DNA of 55,049 nucleotides, from contig JAPYTD010000020.1 of NCBI GenBank assembly GCA_029936315.1, positions 1-55,049 of the forward strand, given 5' to 3'. Positions 7,414 to 15,884 of the stretch are shown one piece after another. A program made the translations under genes and the position numbers. The stretch's first letter is position 1; each line of letters begins with the position of its first letter. Below the pieces are notes generated by a model. That model saw only the letters and a list, made by a program, of their open reading frames with translations, did no database searches and was not told the origin of the DNA. Source of the DNA: Planctomycetota bacterium. GTDB taxonomy: Bacteria; Planctomycetota; UBA1135; UBA2386.

Positions 7414-8232
7414 CTACGAAGGCAGCTCAATCTCGCCGGAAAACACGCTACGCACCGGCCCCTCGATCGCAAGGGAAGGTCCTTCCCCAATCACCAGAAG
7501 AGTGCCGCCGCGGAGATCCACGTGCGCGATGTGGCCACGAATATTGCCGACCTGTCGCGCCGCCAGGGCAGCGACTGCCGCTCCCGTGCCGCAGGCGAGC
7601 GTTTCGCCACTGCCGCGTTCGAACGTTCTTTGGCGAACGCGATCATCACCAAGTGCCTGCACGAACTCGACATTGACGCCATCAGGGAAGGCCTCGTGGC
7701 CCTGAATCGCGGCACCGACTTGTTGCACCGGTGCCCGATCCACGTCGTCGACAAAGGTCACCGCGTGCGGGTTGCCGGCATCGCCACAGATAAAATCGTA
7801 GACGACGCCATCGACATCGATCGCACGCATTGGTTCACACGTGACATCGCCCATCTGCGTCCGCACATCGCCACTCCCTTTGCCGGTCGATAGCAACACA
7901 ACCGACCTCAGCCCCGAGTCCGTCATCACAGCGAATTCGCTGTCAGTCGTATGCCCGTTGGCTTCGGCAAACCGCGCCAGGCAACGCAGACCGTTGCCAC
8001 ACATTGCGCCGCGCGAGCCATCGGCGTTCCACATCATCATCTGCAAGTTGGCATCCGCGTCGCGCGCCAACACAATGAGACCGTCGGCGCCGATACCAAA
8101 GTGTCGATCGGACCACTTGCGCGCCAACTCCGACGCCCGGTCAAACGGGAACGCATGCGCGATCGCGTCGACGTAGACATAGTCGTTGCCGCATCCCTCC
8201 ATCTTGGTGAACGGCAACTTGGCGGATGGCAT
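7414..8232 (-). CDS. dapF: Diaminopimelate epimerase
   Basis: DapF converts LL- to meso-diaminopimelate, the last step before lysine and a peptidoglycan crosslink precursor, in the cytoplasm. The 272-residue protein has FTKMEGCGNDYVYVD at the start. The two catalytic cysteines are in their expected settings: Cys78 in AMCGNGLRC and Cys214 in TLACGTGAAV. FGIGADGL and GDAGNPHAV are also family signatures. The start overlaps no neighbour, and the small lipoprotein upstream ends 2 nt before its ATG, so the two may be co-translated. Presence of dapF implies DAP-type lysine biosynthesis. Very secure. Confidence 0.96.
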   Translation of the reverse strand: MPSAKLPFTKMEGCGNDYVYVDAIAHAFPFDRASELARKWSDRHFGIGADGLIVLARDADANLQMMMWNADGSRGAMCGNGLRCLARFAEANGHTTDSEFAVMTDSGLRSVVLLSTGKGSGDVRTQMGDVTCEPMRAIDVDGVVYDFICGDAGNPHAVTFVDDVDRAPVQQVGAAIQGHEAFPDGVNVEFVQALGDDRVRQRTFERGSGETLACGTGAAVAALAARQVGNIRGHIAHVDLRGGTLLVIGEGPSLAIEGPVRSVFSGEIELPS

Positions 8233-8234
8233 GC

Positions 8235-8543
8235 TCAGGTGCGAACGGTGATCGTTCGCGTCGTCATGGTCAGTGGCAGAATCAGCGGCTGGATCAGCAT
8301 GTCCCAGAAGCCGTAGCGGGTTTCGATCTCGTAGCTGGTCAAACCATCCGCCATGCGTTGGGCACTGATCTCATTCACGGTCATCAACCCCCAGAACAAG
8401 TAGTACTGGCGCGCACTCTGCTCGCCGGTGCCAGTCGAACCGAGACCAATCGCGTGGCGATGACTGACGCAGCTCGCAGCAAACGCGAACAGCAAGATGG
8501 CGAGAATCCGGAGGCGCGCGCTCGTCGGCGTTGGGGTGTGCAC
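8235..8543 (-). CDS. Small lipoprotein, Bor-like in layout
   Basis: GTG 8543 gives a 102-residue protein with a short basic N-terminus, a hydrophobic run ILAILLFAFA and lipobox ASC at about residue 27. The mature part has QYYLFWGLMTVNEI and an aromatic/hydrophobic end (YGFWDMLIQPLILPLTM). The arrangement (short lipoprotein, aromatic strand, xxWGL) recalls Bor-type small lipoproteins, but the similarity is only general. The longer frame up to 8759 is rejected because it overlaps the upstream gene. The upstream peptidase-like gene ends 10 nt before, and dapF follows after 2 nt, suggesting an operon. Existence likely, role unknown. Confidence 0.6.
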   Translation of the reverse strand: MHTPTPTSARLRILAILLFAFAASCVSHRHAIGLGSTGTGEQSARQYYLFWGLMTVNEISAQRMADGLTSYEIETRYGFWDMLIQPLILPLTMTTRTITVRT

Positions 8544-8553
8544 GCGTCGTCTT

Positions 8554-9630
8554 TTACCCGGAACCCTGCCCACCGTCTTCCCTGAGCCGGTCCGGGTCGT
8601 CGCCTTCTTCGCTTTCCGGGCTGGCGGTGGCTTCGGATTCTCGCAGCCACGCGGCGCTTTCCTCCTCGGTTTCGGCGCGCACCTGCGCGGCCCTTTCGGC
8701 TGCCAAGGCATCCGCCTTGGTGCGCGCAGCGATGCGACGCGCGGCCCGTTCTTCCGCATTGAGCCGCCGAATCAACGCGAGCACGAGCACCGGCAAGACC
8801 AGGATCATCAGCAAGCTGAACCAACTGCTGAACATCACCCGCCACGGCGCGCCCGAGCCATAGACTATGTAGTGCTTCCAGGCAGTTTCGAGCTGCAACG
8901 AATCCCGACCCGTCTGGCCGACGAGGGCCCCACCAAAGGACGTCATGCGATCCGCGTAGCGTGCGCAACGCAGCAAGGTCGACATCCCGTATTCGCGCGA
9001 CAACCACGCCACATAGGAAAAGCTCTGGGCGTAGGCGGTGCGCACGTCGCTCATCGCCTTCGGGAATCGCTCGCGCAAGCTTGCCATGCTGGGCAAGCTG
9101 CCCACACTAGCACGCCACACCAGGTCGTCTTCGCGGGCACCGAGATAGGTGTCGCCAGCCAGCACCTGCGCCAGGCCTTCGTGGAACCACCGCGGAATGT
9201 GGCGGCCGTTGGGCTTCACGTACTGATCGAGCAGTTCGTGCACGAGTTCATGCCGCACGACTCCTGCGGGCTTCGAGCCAAGCCGGATCATTTCACCCCA
9301 GATCAGATGGATCTGGTGCCTGCCCAGAATGGCAAAGCCCGGCGAGTCCTTATGCACGCCCGCCACCAACTGCTCCGGCATCTCGTCGCGCGAACCGTGA
9401 ACGTGCACAAAGAACCGTTCGACCTCCTTACCGTCGAAGGCCTTCTGCAGCGGCACCAGCTCCGTCGCGACGATCTTGCGGATGCGTTCGACCACATCCG
9501 GCGAGACATCGCCGGTGCCGGCGACGACGTGGGCAACGTCCAGCTGCGGCCTTTTTGGCCCCGTAGCCTGGCCACAACTCGCCACCAGGGCGAGAAACAG
9601 CGTCAGCAGAAAGATCCGGGGCAGGAACAC
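8554..9630 (-). CDS. Peptidase-MA-like lipoprotein with C-terminal membrane helix
   Basis: The 358-residue product of GTG 9630 has a lipobox VASC at about residue 19. A gluzincin-type site follows: HELVH (context VVRHELVHELLDQYV), then WFHEGLAQVLAG about 25 residues later, with the downstream Glu expected as third zinc ligand. This is the layout of peptidase-MA/DUF1570-type proteins. A transmembrane helix (WFSLLMILVLPVLVLALI) follows, then a charged coiled coil rich in Ala, Glu and Arg (AEERAARRIAARTKADALAAERAA) and an acidic tail. It would sit on the outer face of a membrane. It is first in a probable operon with the small lipoprotein and dapF. Peptidase activity is inferred from motifs. Confidence 0.78.
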   Translation of the reverse strand: MFLPRIFLLTLFLALVASCGQATGPKRPQLDVAHVVAGTGDVSPDVVERIRKIVATELVPLQKAFDGKEVERFFVHVHGSRDEMPEQLVAGVHKDSPGFAILGRHQIHLIWGEMIRLGSKPAGVVRHELVHELLDQYVKPNGRHIPRWFHEGLAQVLAGDTYLGAREDDLVWRASVGSLPSMASLRERFPKAMSDVRTAYAQSFSYVAWLSREYGMSTLLRCARYADRMTSFGGALVGQTGRDSLQLETAWKHYIVYGSGAPWRVMFSSWFSLLMILVLPVLVLALIRRLNAEERAARRIAARTKADALAAERAAQVRAETEEESAAWLRESEATASPESEEGDDPDRLREDGGQGSG

Positions 9631-9699
9631 AGGTATGCCGCGTCATAGTCTGTCAATCTCATCCAGAGAAGACCCTAGAACCGCCAGTTGGAGATCCCC

Positions 9700-10071
9700 G
9701 TGAAAGCAGCCCTTCTGATTCTGTTGCTGCCGATTGTCGCAGCTCTCGCATTCGTACCCGCCAAGCAGGACCCGCAAAAGCCCAAGGACGCTGCCGCAGC
9801 AACCGAGGTCGTTACGGTTCTCTCCATCTCGGAGCTGCACTACGTGACCCTGCAGGGCAAAACGATGAAAGTGCCGGCGCGCAACGTCGTCGAGATCCGC
9901 ATGTTCGACGGCCAGAACGATCACATCCGGCTCGAACTGCTCTACGACAACGGCGAGTACTCGCTGATTGACGCACAGGCGATGCATTTGCTGCGCAGTG
10001 GCGGCGGCAAGCGCGATGTGCGGCTAATTCGCACGACTGGCACGTCGATGCGCTTCCCACAGCTGCCGTAG
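9700..10071 (+). CDS. Small secreted protein of unknown function
   Basis: GTG 9700 with GGAG 6 nt upstream gives 123 residues. A TTG at 9688 in the same frame is a weaker start. Residues 1-22 are a signal peptide (KAALLILLLPIVAALAF, then VPAKQ). The mature part is beta-rich: VVTVLSISELHYVTLQGKTM, then PARNVVEIRMFDGQ, then HIRLELLYDNGEYSLID. It looks like a small barrel or sandwich domain. I do not recognise the family. It is divergent from the peptidase-like lipoprotein, so the 70-bp gap may hold promoters both ways. Confidence 0.65.
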   Translation: MKAALLILLLPIVAALAFVPAKQDPQKPKDAAAATEVVTVLSISELHYVTLQGKTMKVPARNVVEIRMFDGQNDHIRLELLYDNGEYSLIDAQAMHLLRSGGGKRDVRLIRTTGTSMRFPQLP

Positions 10072-10110
10072 CCAAACGGCCGATCGCCTCGGCGCCTCGG
10101 CTCGCCCCGC

Positions 10111-10335
10111 TTGGAACCTCTACCAACGCGGGCTGCAGAGCCGAAAGCGCCCAAGTTCGTCGAAGAAGGCGGCACAGGCCAAACGGTCGTGCTCGGGGCC
10201 GTCACGCTTGTCGTACTCGCATGGTCGATCCTGTTCTGGATCAAGACCGGCTCGCCGCGCCTCGCACTCGGCACACTCATCGGCGCCAACCTGATTGCGT
10301 GTTGCATGCTGCTGTCACGCCGCAAGCGCAGCTAG
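10111..10335 (+). CDS. Small two-helix membrane protein
   Basis: This 74-residue frame reads from TTG 10111, in the same frame as the preceding secreted protein and beginning 39 nt after its TAG. It has two clear hydrophobic segments (VVLGAVTLVVLAWSILFWI, then LGTLIGANLIACCMLL) and a basic end RRKRS, so a hairpin membrane protein with the C-terminus inside is plausible. There is no good Shine-Dalgarno before the TTG. Codon use is like the neighbours. It may be translated by re-initiation after the upstream gene. Function unknown, existence moderately likely. Confidence 0.5.
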   Translation: MEPLPTRAAEPKAPKFVEEGGTGQTVVLGAVTLVVLAWSILFWIKTGSPRLALGTLIGANLIACCMLLSRRKRS

Positions 10336-10345
10336 TCCAAGAACG

Positions 10346-12742
10346 CTACTTGCGAGACGGCGTCAGCATGTTGACCAACATGCGCACCGAACCACCGTGC
10401 AGCTTCTTGAGTTGTCGCCACAGGGCCAGCGCGCAGTAGACGTATTCACCATCCCCAGTACGCGCATACAGCAACGCACCGCGCTCCATGCTCTGGCCAG
10501 GATCCCCAAACTCGAGGATCTCCTCGTAGTCGTCGGAGTAAACCTTCGGCACATACAGCGCCCGCTCCTGTTCCCACCCATCCCAGTCGCTCGGCTGGAT
10601 GATGTTCGGATGCGTCATCAACACATGATCGGGAAGCAACACGTGGACCGGCGCATCGGAACGCGTGACCCGGCTCTTGCTGATGTGGAATGGCTCGAAC
10701 GGTGCACCGCGAAACGCCTCGCCCTTCGGATGGAACTCGACGTCCTTCTGGTAGAAGAGCACCAGACGCCGGCCGGATCCTTTCGCGAAGTTGAGCAGGC
10801 GGCCAAAGCCATGGCGCGCCGCCGGGCGATCGCGCAGAGCACGGATGTCGACGACAATGGTGTCGTAGCCACTGAGATCGGCGGCCGCGATGTCGGCGTC
10901 AGCGAGTTCGGACCAGTCGAGTCCAAGTCCACCATTGCCCAACACATTGGCCAGCGTGTCATCATTGCTGCGCAACACGCCAATCCGCAGTTTCGACGGC
11001 ACCTTCACGTCGACGTTGTGCACCGGCAGCGCGATCTTGGTGCCACCAAGCCGAATGCGAAGCACATCGACGCCGGTGCGACCATCCTTGGGCGCCTCTA
11101 CCTTGAAACTGATCAGGTCGCTGCGTTGCTCGCGCAGATCCACCTTGTGGCGATCGTTGTCGATCGCGTAGCCGGCCGGTGCCCGCACTTCGAGGTCGCC
11201 TTCGACCGGCAAGCGCGTGTTGCGTTTGACGCGCACACTAAACTGCACTGTATTGCGCGCGGATGGTACGAGCAGCATGCGTGGTACCACGGAGAGCTCG
11301 ACGGTCGGATGCTGTTCGACCGGCACCGTGACATCCACCGGGATCTCGGTTCCTTGCAACATCACCCAAAAGCGAATGCGCACCGGCGGTTCAAATTGAT
11401 CCGCTCGGAAGCGCGCCGCCATCGGGTCACTGTTACGGCGCTTGACGAGTGGCACGCGAACGATCGCTTCGACGACCGAGCTGGATGCCTCGCTCGCCGA
11501 CAGTCCGAGCGGCGTCAACGTGACGTCAACGCCACCAAGTCCTTCGGCGCGGATCGCCGGCCGTTCTCCCCGCCCGATCAGCAGCCGAACCGAACACGAG
11601 AACTCTTCGCCTTCGATCGCGACGACACCTGGCTCGGTTTCCACTTCGATCTGGATCAGCGCGAGCGCCAATGCCAAACGTTCAAGCGCCTGGATGCGGC
11701 GGTCAAGTCGCACCAGCACGTCATTGCTTCGCGTCGCTCCGGCCCGGTGGGTCGCGCGCAGTTCACGCAGCTCACGCAGAACGTTCAGGACCTGTTCGAC
11801 CGGCGGTTCGGGTGACAACACCAACGCCGGCAGTTCGGTTCGGAAGAACTTGTCGAGGCTGGCAGCTCGTTCCGGTGCGCCGGGCCAGCGGTCCGCGTCG
11901 AGGATCGATGGCAAGCCAAGCGCACGAGGACCAGTGCCTTCGACCTTGGCGGGCTTTTGCGGTTCGAACACGAGCACCGGCGCAAACACCGCGTCGAGGG
12001 GCGCTGGCTTGCCGGGGCTGAGATGCGTGCCGCGCAGAATGTCGTAGGCGGTGCGGCGTAGCGCAACGCCGCGATCGCAGTCGAGTTCGTCCGCATCGAT
12101 CGTCAAAGCGTTGGCCGAGACTGTGCTACCGCCGCCCAGCAGGAACACTGGAATCTCATGCGGTTGGCCAGGTGCCTGGAAGTCCGGGTTGGCGGCGAGT
12201 TCGACCGCCTTTGGCAGCAGTTCGATCAGAGCGAGGTCGTGGCCGTGGCCTTCTTCGCCGTGGTGCGTCGTCATGACCGCATCGGGTCGGATCTCGCGCA
12301 GCAGACGAACGAGGTCGCGCAGCGTTTCTTCGCGACCCCACTCGGCAAACGTCTCCTCGGCCGAACGGCGATAGCCACCATCGATGCGATTGAGATACCA
12401 CGGCTCCGCACCCGCGAGCGCGCAGCCGGCTTCGGTCTCAAGCGTGCGAATGCGTTCGAGGGCGTCGCCGGTTTCGGGGCCCAAGCTGTTCTGGCCACCA
12501 CCACCTCGGGTCGCGAGCAAGACCGCGACGCGATAGCCAGCTTTGCCGCGCAGCCAAACGGTCGGCAACAGGTAGCGGTCGTCGGGATGCGATGCGACCA
12601 ACAGCACCAACGAGTCGGCCGCCGCGTCGCGCGTCGCTTGGCGCACCGCGAGAATGCCAGCCGGAGTCCGGCCGCAGGTGTCTTGCCAACGTTGCGCGCA
12701 GGCAACGGATGCAAGGCTCAACAACGCGGCTAGGAGGCGCAT
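10346..12742 (-). CDS. Large secreted PIG-L (LmbE-like) deacetylase-like protein
   Basis: The 798-residue protein has a signal peptide (RLLAALLSLASVACAQ) followed by a PIG-L domain in residues ~40-210. It has LLVASHPDDR, where active PIG-L enzymes usually have HPDDE, then TRGGGGQN and THHGEEGHGHDL, which supplies the third metal-binding region. PIG-L enzymes remove acetyl groups from N-acetylglucosamine-type substrates using zinc. The remaining ~550 residues are beta-rich, with several immunoglobulin-like stretches (VQFSVRVKRNTRLPVEGDLE) and a C-terminal domain (FAKGSGRRLVLFYQKDVEF) resembling a Rossmann-type or ThuA-like module. The Glu-to-Arg change may alter activity. The gene starts 11 nt after the metallophosphoesterase ends. 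Confidence 0.8.
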   Translation of the reverse strand: MRLLAALLSLASVACAQRWQDTCGRTPAGILAVRQATRDAAADSLVLLVASHPDDRYLLPTVWLRGKAGYRVAVLLATRGGGGQNSLGPETGDALERIRTLETEAGCALAGAEPWYLNRIDGGYRRSAEETFAEWGREETLRDLVRLLREIRPDAVMTTHHGEEGHGHDLALIELLPKAVELAANPDFQAPGQPHEIPVFLLGGGSTVSANALTIDADELDCDRGVALRRTAYDILRGTHLSPGKPAPLDAVFAPVLVFEPQKPAKVEGTGPRALGLPSILDADRWPGAPERAASLDKFFRTELPALVLSPEPPVEQVLNVLRELRELRATHRAGATRSNDVLVRLDRRIQALERLALALALIQIEVETEPGVVAIEGEEFSCSVRLLIGRGERPAIRAEGLGGVDVTLTPLGLSASEASSSVVEAIVRVPLVKRRNSDPMAARFRADQFEPPVRIRFWVMLQGTEIPVDVTVPVEQHPTVELSVVPRMLLVPSARNTVQFSVRVKRNTRLPVEGDLEVRAPAGYAIDNDRHKVDLREQRSDLISFKVEAPKDGRTGVDVLRIRLGGTKIALPVHNVDVKVPSKLRIGVLRSNDDTLANVLGNGGLGLDWSELADADIAAADLSGYDTIVVDIRALRDRPAARHGFGRLLNFAKGSGRRLVLFYQKDVEFHPKGEAFRGAPFEPFHISKSRVTRSDAPVHVLLPDHVLMTHPNIIQPSDWDGWEQERALYVPKVYSDDYEEILEFGDPGQSMERGALLYARTGDGEYVYCALALWRQLKKLHGGSVRMLVNMLTPSRK

Positions 12743-12753
12743 GGACTGTGCGT

Positions 12754-13494
12754 TTAGACTCCCAGTGCCAGACGATTCGCGAGCACATCGGGCAAGCCGG
12801 CTTCGCGAATCTTGGCCTGCACCGAAGCGATGTCGTAGTGAACGCGACGAATGCTGGCGATCTCCAAATCGGTGTCTACGAGGCCGTACGCAGCACGTGG
12901 GTCTTCATCACGTGGTTGGCCGACACTGCCAACATTCATCAAGACGCGGTCAAAACCGCGATAGGAGATCTCTGCTTCGGAGTGCGGTACGACGTGGATG
13001 TCGCGCGGGTTCTCATCACGACGCAAGTAGATCGCCGGCACGTGTGAGTGGCCGACAAAACACAAACGCGTCTCTTGGTGTTCGAGGGACTCGAGTGCTT
13101 CGACAACGCTGACCACGTAGCCGAACTGGTCGGGCATGTGCAGCGTGCCGTGCACGACCGTGAACTCTGGCTGCTTCACGACAAGCTCGAGCGCGTTCAG
13201 GAACGCGTAGTCACTCGGTCGCAGTTGTGGCGCCGTCCAATGGATCGCGGAGCGCGCGAAGTTGTTGAAGTACGAAGTGTCGAGTCGGCCGAGCACCGCG
13301 GCGTCATGGTTGCCGAGGCAAGTCACGCAACCGAGATCGCGCACGATGTCGATGCACGCCGAAGGCTCGGGCCCGTAGCCGACGATGTCGCCAACCTGCA
13401 CCCAGACATCCACGTTTTCGCGTTTGAGTGCGTCGACCACAGCCGTCAGTGCATCGGTGTTGGCGTGGATGTCGCCCAGTATGCCTATCTTCAT
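12754..13494 (-). CDS. Metallophosphoesterase (YfcE/MJ0936-type)
   Basis: ATG 13494 gives 246 residues. The frame upstream to 13566 is open, but the KIGILGDIHAN opening marks the true start. Metal-binding motifs appear in order: GDIHAN (D and H), GDIVGYG, GNHDAAVLG, VHGTLH and GHSHVPA. This is the calcineurin-like phosphoesterase fold of the small soluble subfamily. Such enzymes hydrolyse phosphodiesters or phosphomonoesters with two metal ions; the substrate is not predictable. It precedes the PIG-L gene on the same strand by 11 nt, suggesting cotranscription, though no functional link is evident. Confidence 0.88.
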   Translation of the reverse strand: MKIGILGDIHANTDALTAVVDALKRENVDVWVQVGDIVGYGPEPSACIDIVRDLGCVTCLGNHDAAVLGRLDTSYFNNFARSAIHWTAPQLRPSDYAFLNALELVVKQPEFTVVHGTLHMPDQFGYVVSVVEALESLEHQETRLCFVGHSHVPAIYLRRDENPRDIHVVPHSEAEISYRGFDRVLMNVGSVGQPRDEDPRAAYGLVDTDLEIASIRRVHYDIASVQAKIREAGLPDVLANRLALGV

Positions 13495-13516
13495 ATTGAA
13501 TACTGACTTATGTATT

Positions 13517-14083
13517 CTAGCCCTGCTTGGATGCCCAACAGGCGGCCCCCAGGAACGCCAAGACACTTGCTCCGATCACGTTCGTGTCCGGCGAAGATCT
13601 CAGCGCAACAGCCAACATGCTACCCATCACGAGAGCGGAGAGAACCACCAGCTTGCCAAGCAGTTGGCCCCGAGGGGATGACCCTGTCTTTCGGCTTAGC
13701 GTAAGACCGAGAGGGGACCAAGCGGCGAAGAACAGGAGGCATCCCATCGCCCGACTAGAGAAGCTGCTCTGCCACGGGCTCTGATCCGCCAGATAGGCAC
13801 CAACGACCTGCAAGACGCTGATCGCTGCCACAGTGACCAGGTTGGCGATCGCGGCACCACGACGCGGCAAACGACGTTCGGCGAGCAGGAGCACGATGAG
13901 CACGACCGCTCCGCCGGTCCAGGCCGCATCATCGACGAGGTAGATACCGTACCGCCGGAACAGCAGCGGCTCCTGATAGGAAGCCGCGGCGAGCCAGCCG
14001 AGCACCAACAGCCACGGCACCCACCCAGCAGACCTGAGGCGGGCCAGCGCAACCAACCGAATGAGTCGAAGCTGCTCGTGCAT
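13517..14083 (-). CDS. Multi-pass membrane protein of unknown function
   Basis: The protein has 188 residues and about five hydrophobic segments: VPWLLVLGWLAAAS, WTGGAVVLIVLLLA, IANLVTVAAISVLQVVGAYL, MGCLLFFAAWSPLGLTL, and LLGKLVVLSALVMGSMLAVAL, with a further one near the end. No motif of a known transporter is seen. The size and helix layout recall permease-like accessory proteins, but no ATPase is next to it. It is transcribed away from parA, and the 126-bp gap between them probably carries promoters for both. It ends 22 nt before the metallophosphoesterase start, so it may lead that operon. Confidence 0.68.
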   Translation of the reverse strand: MHEQLRLIRLVALARLRSAGWVPWLLVLGWLAAASYQEPLLFRRYGIYLVDDAAWTGGAVVLIVLLLAERRLPRRGAAIANLVTVAAISVLQVVGAYLADQSPWQSSFSSRAMGCLLFFAAWSPLGLTLSRKTGSSPRGQLLGKLVVLSALVMGSMLAVALRSSPDTNVIGASVLAFLGAACWASKQG

Positions 14084-14171
14084 TGCTTTGAAGGCCTACT
14101 TGTTATCCTTCGCTGCAAGCCAAAGGACAAGCCTGGAATCAGAGCGGGTTACGCCGCACAATTCGCATCTC

Positions 14172-14190
14172 CGGCGATGGGCCATCGCCG
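14172..14190. promoter_or_regulatory. Near-perfect palindrome just upstream of parA
   Basis: CGGCGATGG (14172-14180) and CCATCGCCG (14182-14190) are exact inverted 9-bp arms around one central G, ending 19 nt before the parA start. A protein-binding operator for control of parAB is plausible. It could also form an mRNA hairpin near the start codon. It does not match parS. Confidence 0.45.
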
Positions 14191-14209
14191 ACTCGGTTAG
14201 GGACCTCCT

Positions 14210-14929
14210 GTGCGTTCAATCGTCTTGGCGAATCAGAAAGGCGGCGTCGGCAAAACGACGACCGCGATCCACCTGGCGCATGGCTTTGCCATTGCCGGCC
14301 GCCGTGTGCTCTTGATGGACCTGGATCCGCAAGGCAACGCGACCGTCGCGGTGCAGGGCATGCTGCCTGAGGACACGCCGACCGACGCTCCGCGTGAGTG
14401 GATGATCCCAGTCGCTGAGCGACTCTGGCTGTTGCCGTCCGCTGGTGGCGAGGCCGTTTCGTCGGGCGAAGCGACGATTGACACCGAGCGGCTGCAGGCC
14501 GTGGTTGCCGAGTTGGAGGGGGAGATCGACGTGCTGATTGTCGACTGCCCTCCCCGTATGGATGAGTGGGGCTGGGCGGGCGTGCAGCTCTGTGAGGAAG
14601 TCATCGTGCCCGTGCAGGCCGAGTTCTTCTCAATGCATGGGCTGTCGCAGATGATGGCCTCGCTGGAGGAGGCAGCCCAGCGTTACCCGGGCAAGGGCAG
14701 GCTTCGTGGCGTGCTGCCAACCATGGTTGACGCCAAGGAGGAGGTCTCCGGCGAGATCCTCGAAGACCTTCGCCGCAACCTCAAAGAGGTCGTCCTCAAC
14801 ACCGTTATCTTCCGTGATTCGAGCCTCGTCGAGGCCGCGAGCCACGGGCAGTCCGTCTTCATTCACAGTCCCTGGTCCAAAGGAGCTCTGTGCTACACAG
14901 AACTCGTGCAGGAGATAATTGATGGTTGA
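14210..14929 (+). CDS. parA: Chromosome-partitioning ATPase ParA (Soj)
   Basis: ParA forms ATP-dependent dimers on DNA and moves ParB-parS complexes apart. The 239-residue protein from GTG 14210 has a deviant Walker A KGGVGKTT (residues 10-17), with the signature Lys10. Walker A' follows (LLMDLDPQGNAT), and Walker B is in VLIVDCPPRMDEWG. The length is that of short chromosomal ParA/Soj without an N-terminal DNA-binding extension. Its stop overlaps the parB start by 8 nt, so the two are co-translated. A perfect palindrome lies 20 nt upstream. Identification secure. Confidence 0.94.
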   Translation: MRSIVLANQKGGVGKTTTAIHLAHGFAIAGRRVLLMDLDPQGNATVAVQGMLPEDTPTDAPREWMIPVAERLWLLPSAGGEAVSSGEATIDTERLQAVVAELEGEIDVLIVDCPPRMDEWGWAGVQLCEEVIVPVQAEFFSMHGLSQMMASLEEAAQRYPGKGRLRGVLPTMVDAKEEVSGEILEDLRRNLKEVVLNTVIFRDSSLVEAASHGQSVFIHSPWSKGALCYTELVQEIIDG

Positions 14930-15863
14930 TCGTCGTCTAGGTAGAGGTCTCGACTTCTTCTTGTCCGGTGGGCGCAAGTCCGCCAACCCCAAGGCCACTA
15001 CTCCCTTGCGTGACAAGGTGGCCCCCGATGCACTTGCTGCGGTAGAAGAGGCCGGCGAACACGTGCGCATGATCCCGGTGGGCCAGCTCAAGCCGAACCC
15101 CTACCAGCCGCGCAGGAACATGGACGAGGCGGAGCTCAAGACGCTCTCCGAGTCCATTCGCACCAGTGGCATCCTGCAGCCCATTCTGGCTCGTCAGGTG
15201 GGTAAGACCTTCGAGATCGTCGCTGGAGAACGCCGCTGGCGTGCCGCCCAATTGGCGAAGCTGACGGAGGTGCCGGTGCTTTGCCGGGAGCTGTCCGACA
15301 ACGACTCAGCGGTGTTTGCCCTGGTCGAAAACCTCCAGCGAGAGGATCTCAACGCCATTGAGAAAGCCAGGGGCATCCGGTTGCTGATGGACCAGATGAA
15401 GACCACCCAGGAGCAAATCGCCAAGCAAGTCGGGCTCGAGCGTTCCACAGTCGCCAACTTCCTGCGTCTGCTGGATCTCCCGGCGAGCATCCAAGCGTAT
15501 GTTTCACGTGGAACATTGAGCATGGGCCACGCCAGGACCCTGCTGGCACTGCCCGATCACCAGCTCATGGAGAAGACCGCCGGCCAGGCGATCAAGCAAG
15601 GCATGTCGGTGCGAGCCACCGAGGCCAGGGTCAAAGAGCTGCTGGTTGCGATCGCTGGCGGCCCGGAGCTGGGCCAAAAGGGAGCAAAAGCGACCAAGAA
15701 GAAGGCACGGCCGGTGTGGCTGAACGAGCTTGAAGAGAACCTCATCGAGGTGCTCGGCACACCGGTAGCCATCAAGTACGGCCGCAAACGCAGCCAGATC
15801 GTGATTGCGTGCTCGAGCCAGAAAGAGCTGGATCGCATCTTCACGCGCTTGAAGAACTCGTAA
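14922..15863 (+). CDS. parB: Chromosome-partitioning protein ParB (Spo0J)
   Basis: ParB binds parS and spreads on DNA as a CTP-dependent clamp, guiding chromosome segregation. ATG 14922 (GGAG upstream) gives 313 residues; the TTG at 14919 is less likely. The N-terminal CTPase region has LKPNPYQPRR and GERRWRAAQLA. NLQREDLNAIEKARG and the helix-turn-helix QIAKQVGLERSTVANFLRL follow, then GHARTLLAL. The last ~80 residues, ending in KKELDRIFTRL-like helices, form the dimer domain. An exact parS lies within its own coding sequence. Identification secure. Confidence 0.95.
   Translation: MVDRRLGRGLDFFLSGGRKSANPKATTPLRDKVAPDALAAVEEAGEHVRMIPVGQLKPNPYQPRRNMDEAELKTLSESIRTSGILQPILARQVGKTFEIVAGERRWRAAQLAKLTEVPVLCRELSDNDSAVFALVENLQREDLNAIEKARGIRLLMDQMKTTQEQIAKQVGLERSTVANFLRLLDLPASIQAYVSRGTLSMGHARTLLALPDHQLMEKTAGQAIKQGMSVRATEARVKELLVAIAGGPELGQKGAKATKKKARPVWLNELEENLIEVLGTPVAIKYGRKRSQIVIACSSQKELDRIFTRLKNS
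15500..15515. promoter_or_regulatory. parS: parS centromere site inside parB
   Basis: The 16 bases TGTTTCACGTGGAACA match the conserved bacterial parS palindrome at every position. They fall within parB codons for YVSRGT. ParB would bind here and load onto the chromosome. parS sites usually cluster near the replication origin, so this window is probably origin-proximal. Confidence 0.9.
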
Positions 15864-15884
15864 GGGGGCTACTCGCCGCCCTCA

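Noticed and set aside
10072-10335. Readthrough of TAG at 10069-10071 to fuse the secreted protein to the two-helix protein
   Set aside because: No conserved residue or structure marks the TAG, and the two parts look like separate proteins.
10295-11815. 506-codon plus-strand frame opposite the PIG-L gene
   Set aside because: The opposite strand has clear PIG-L motifs and a signal peptide; this frame is Arg/His/Gln-rich shadow.
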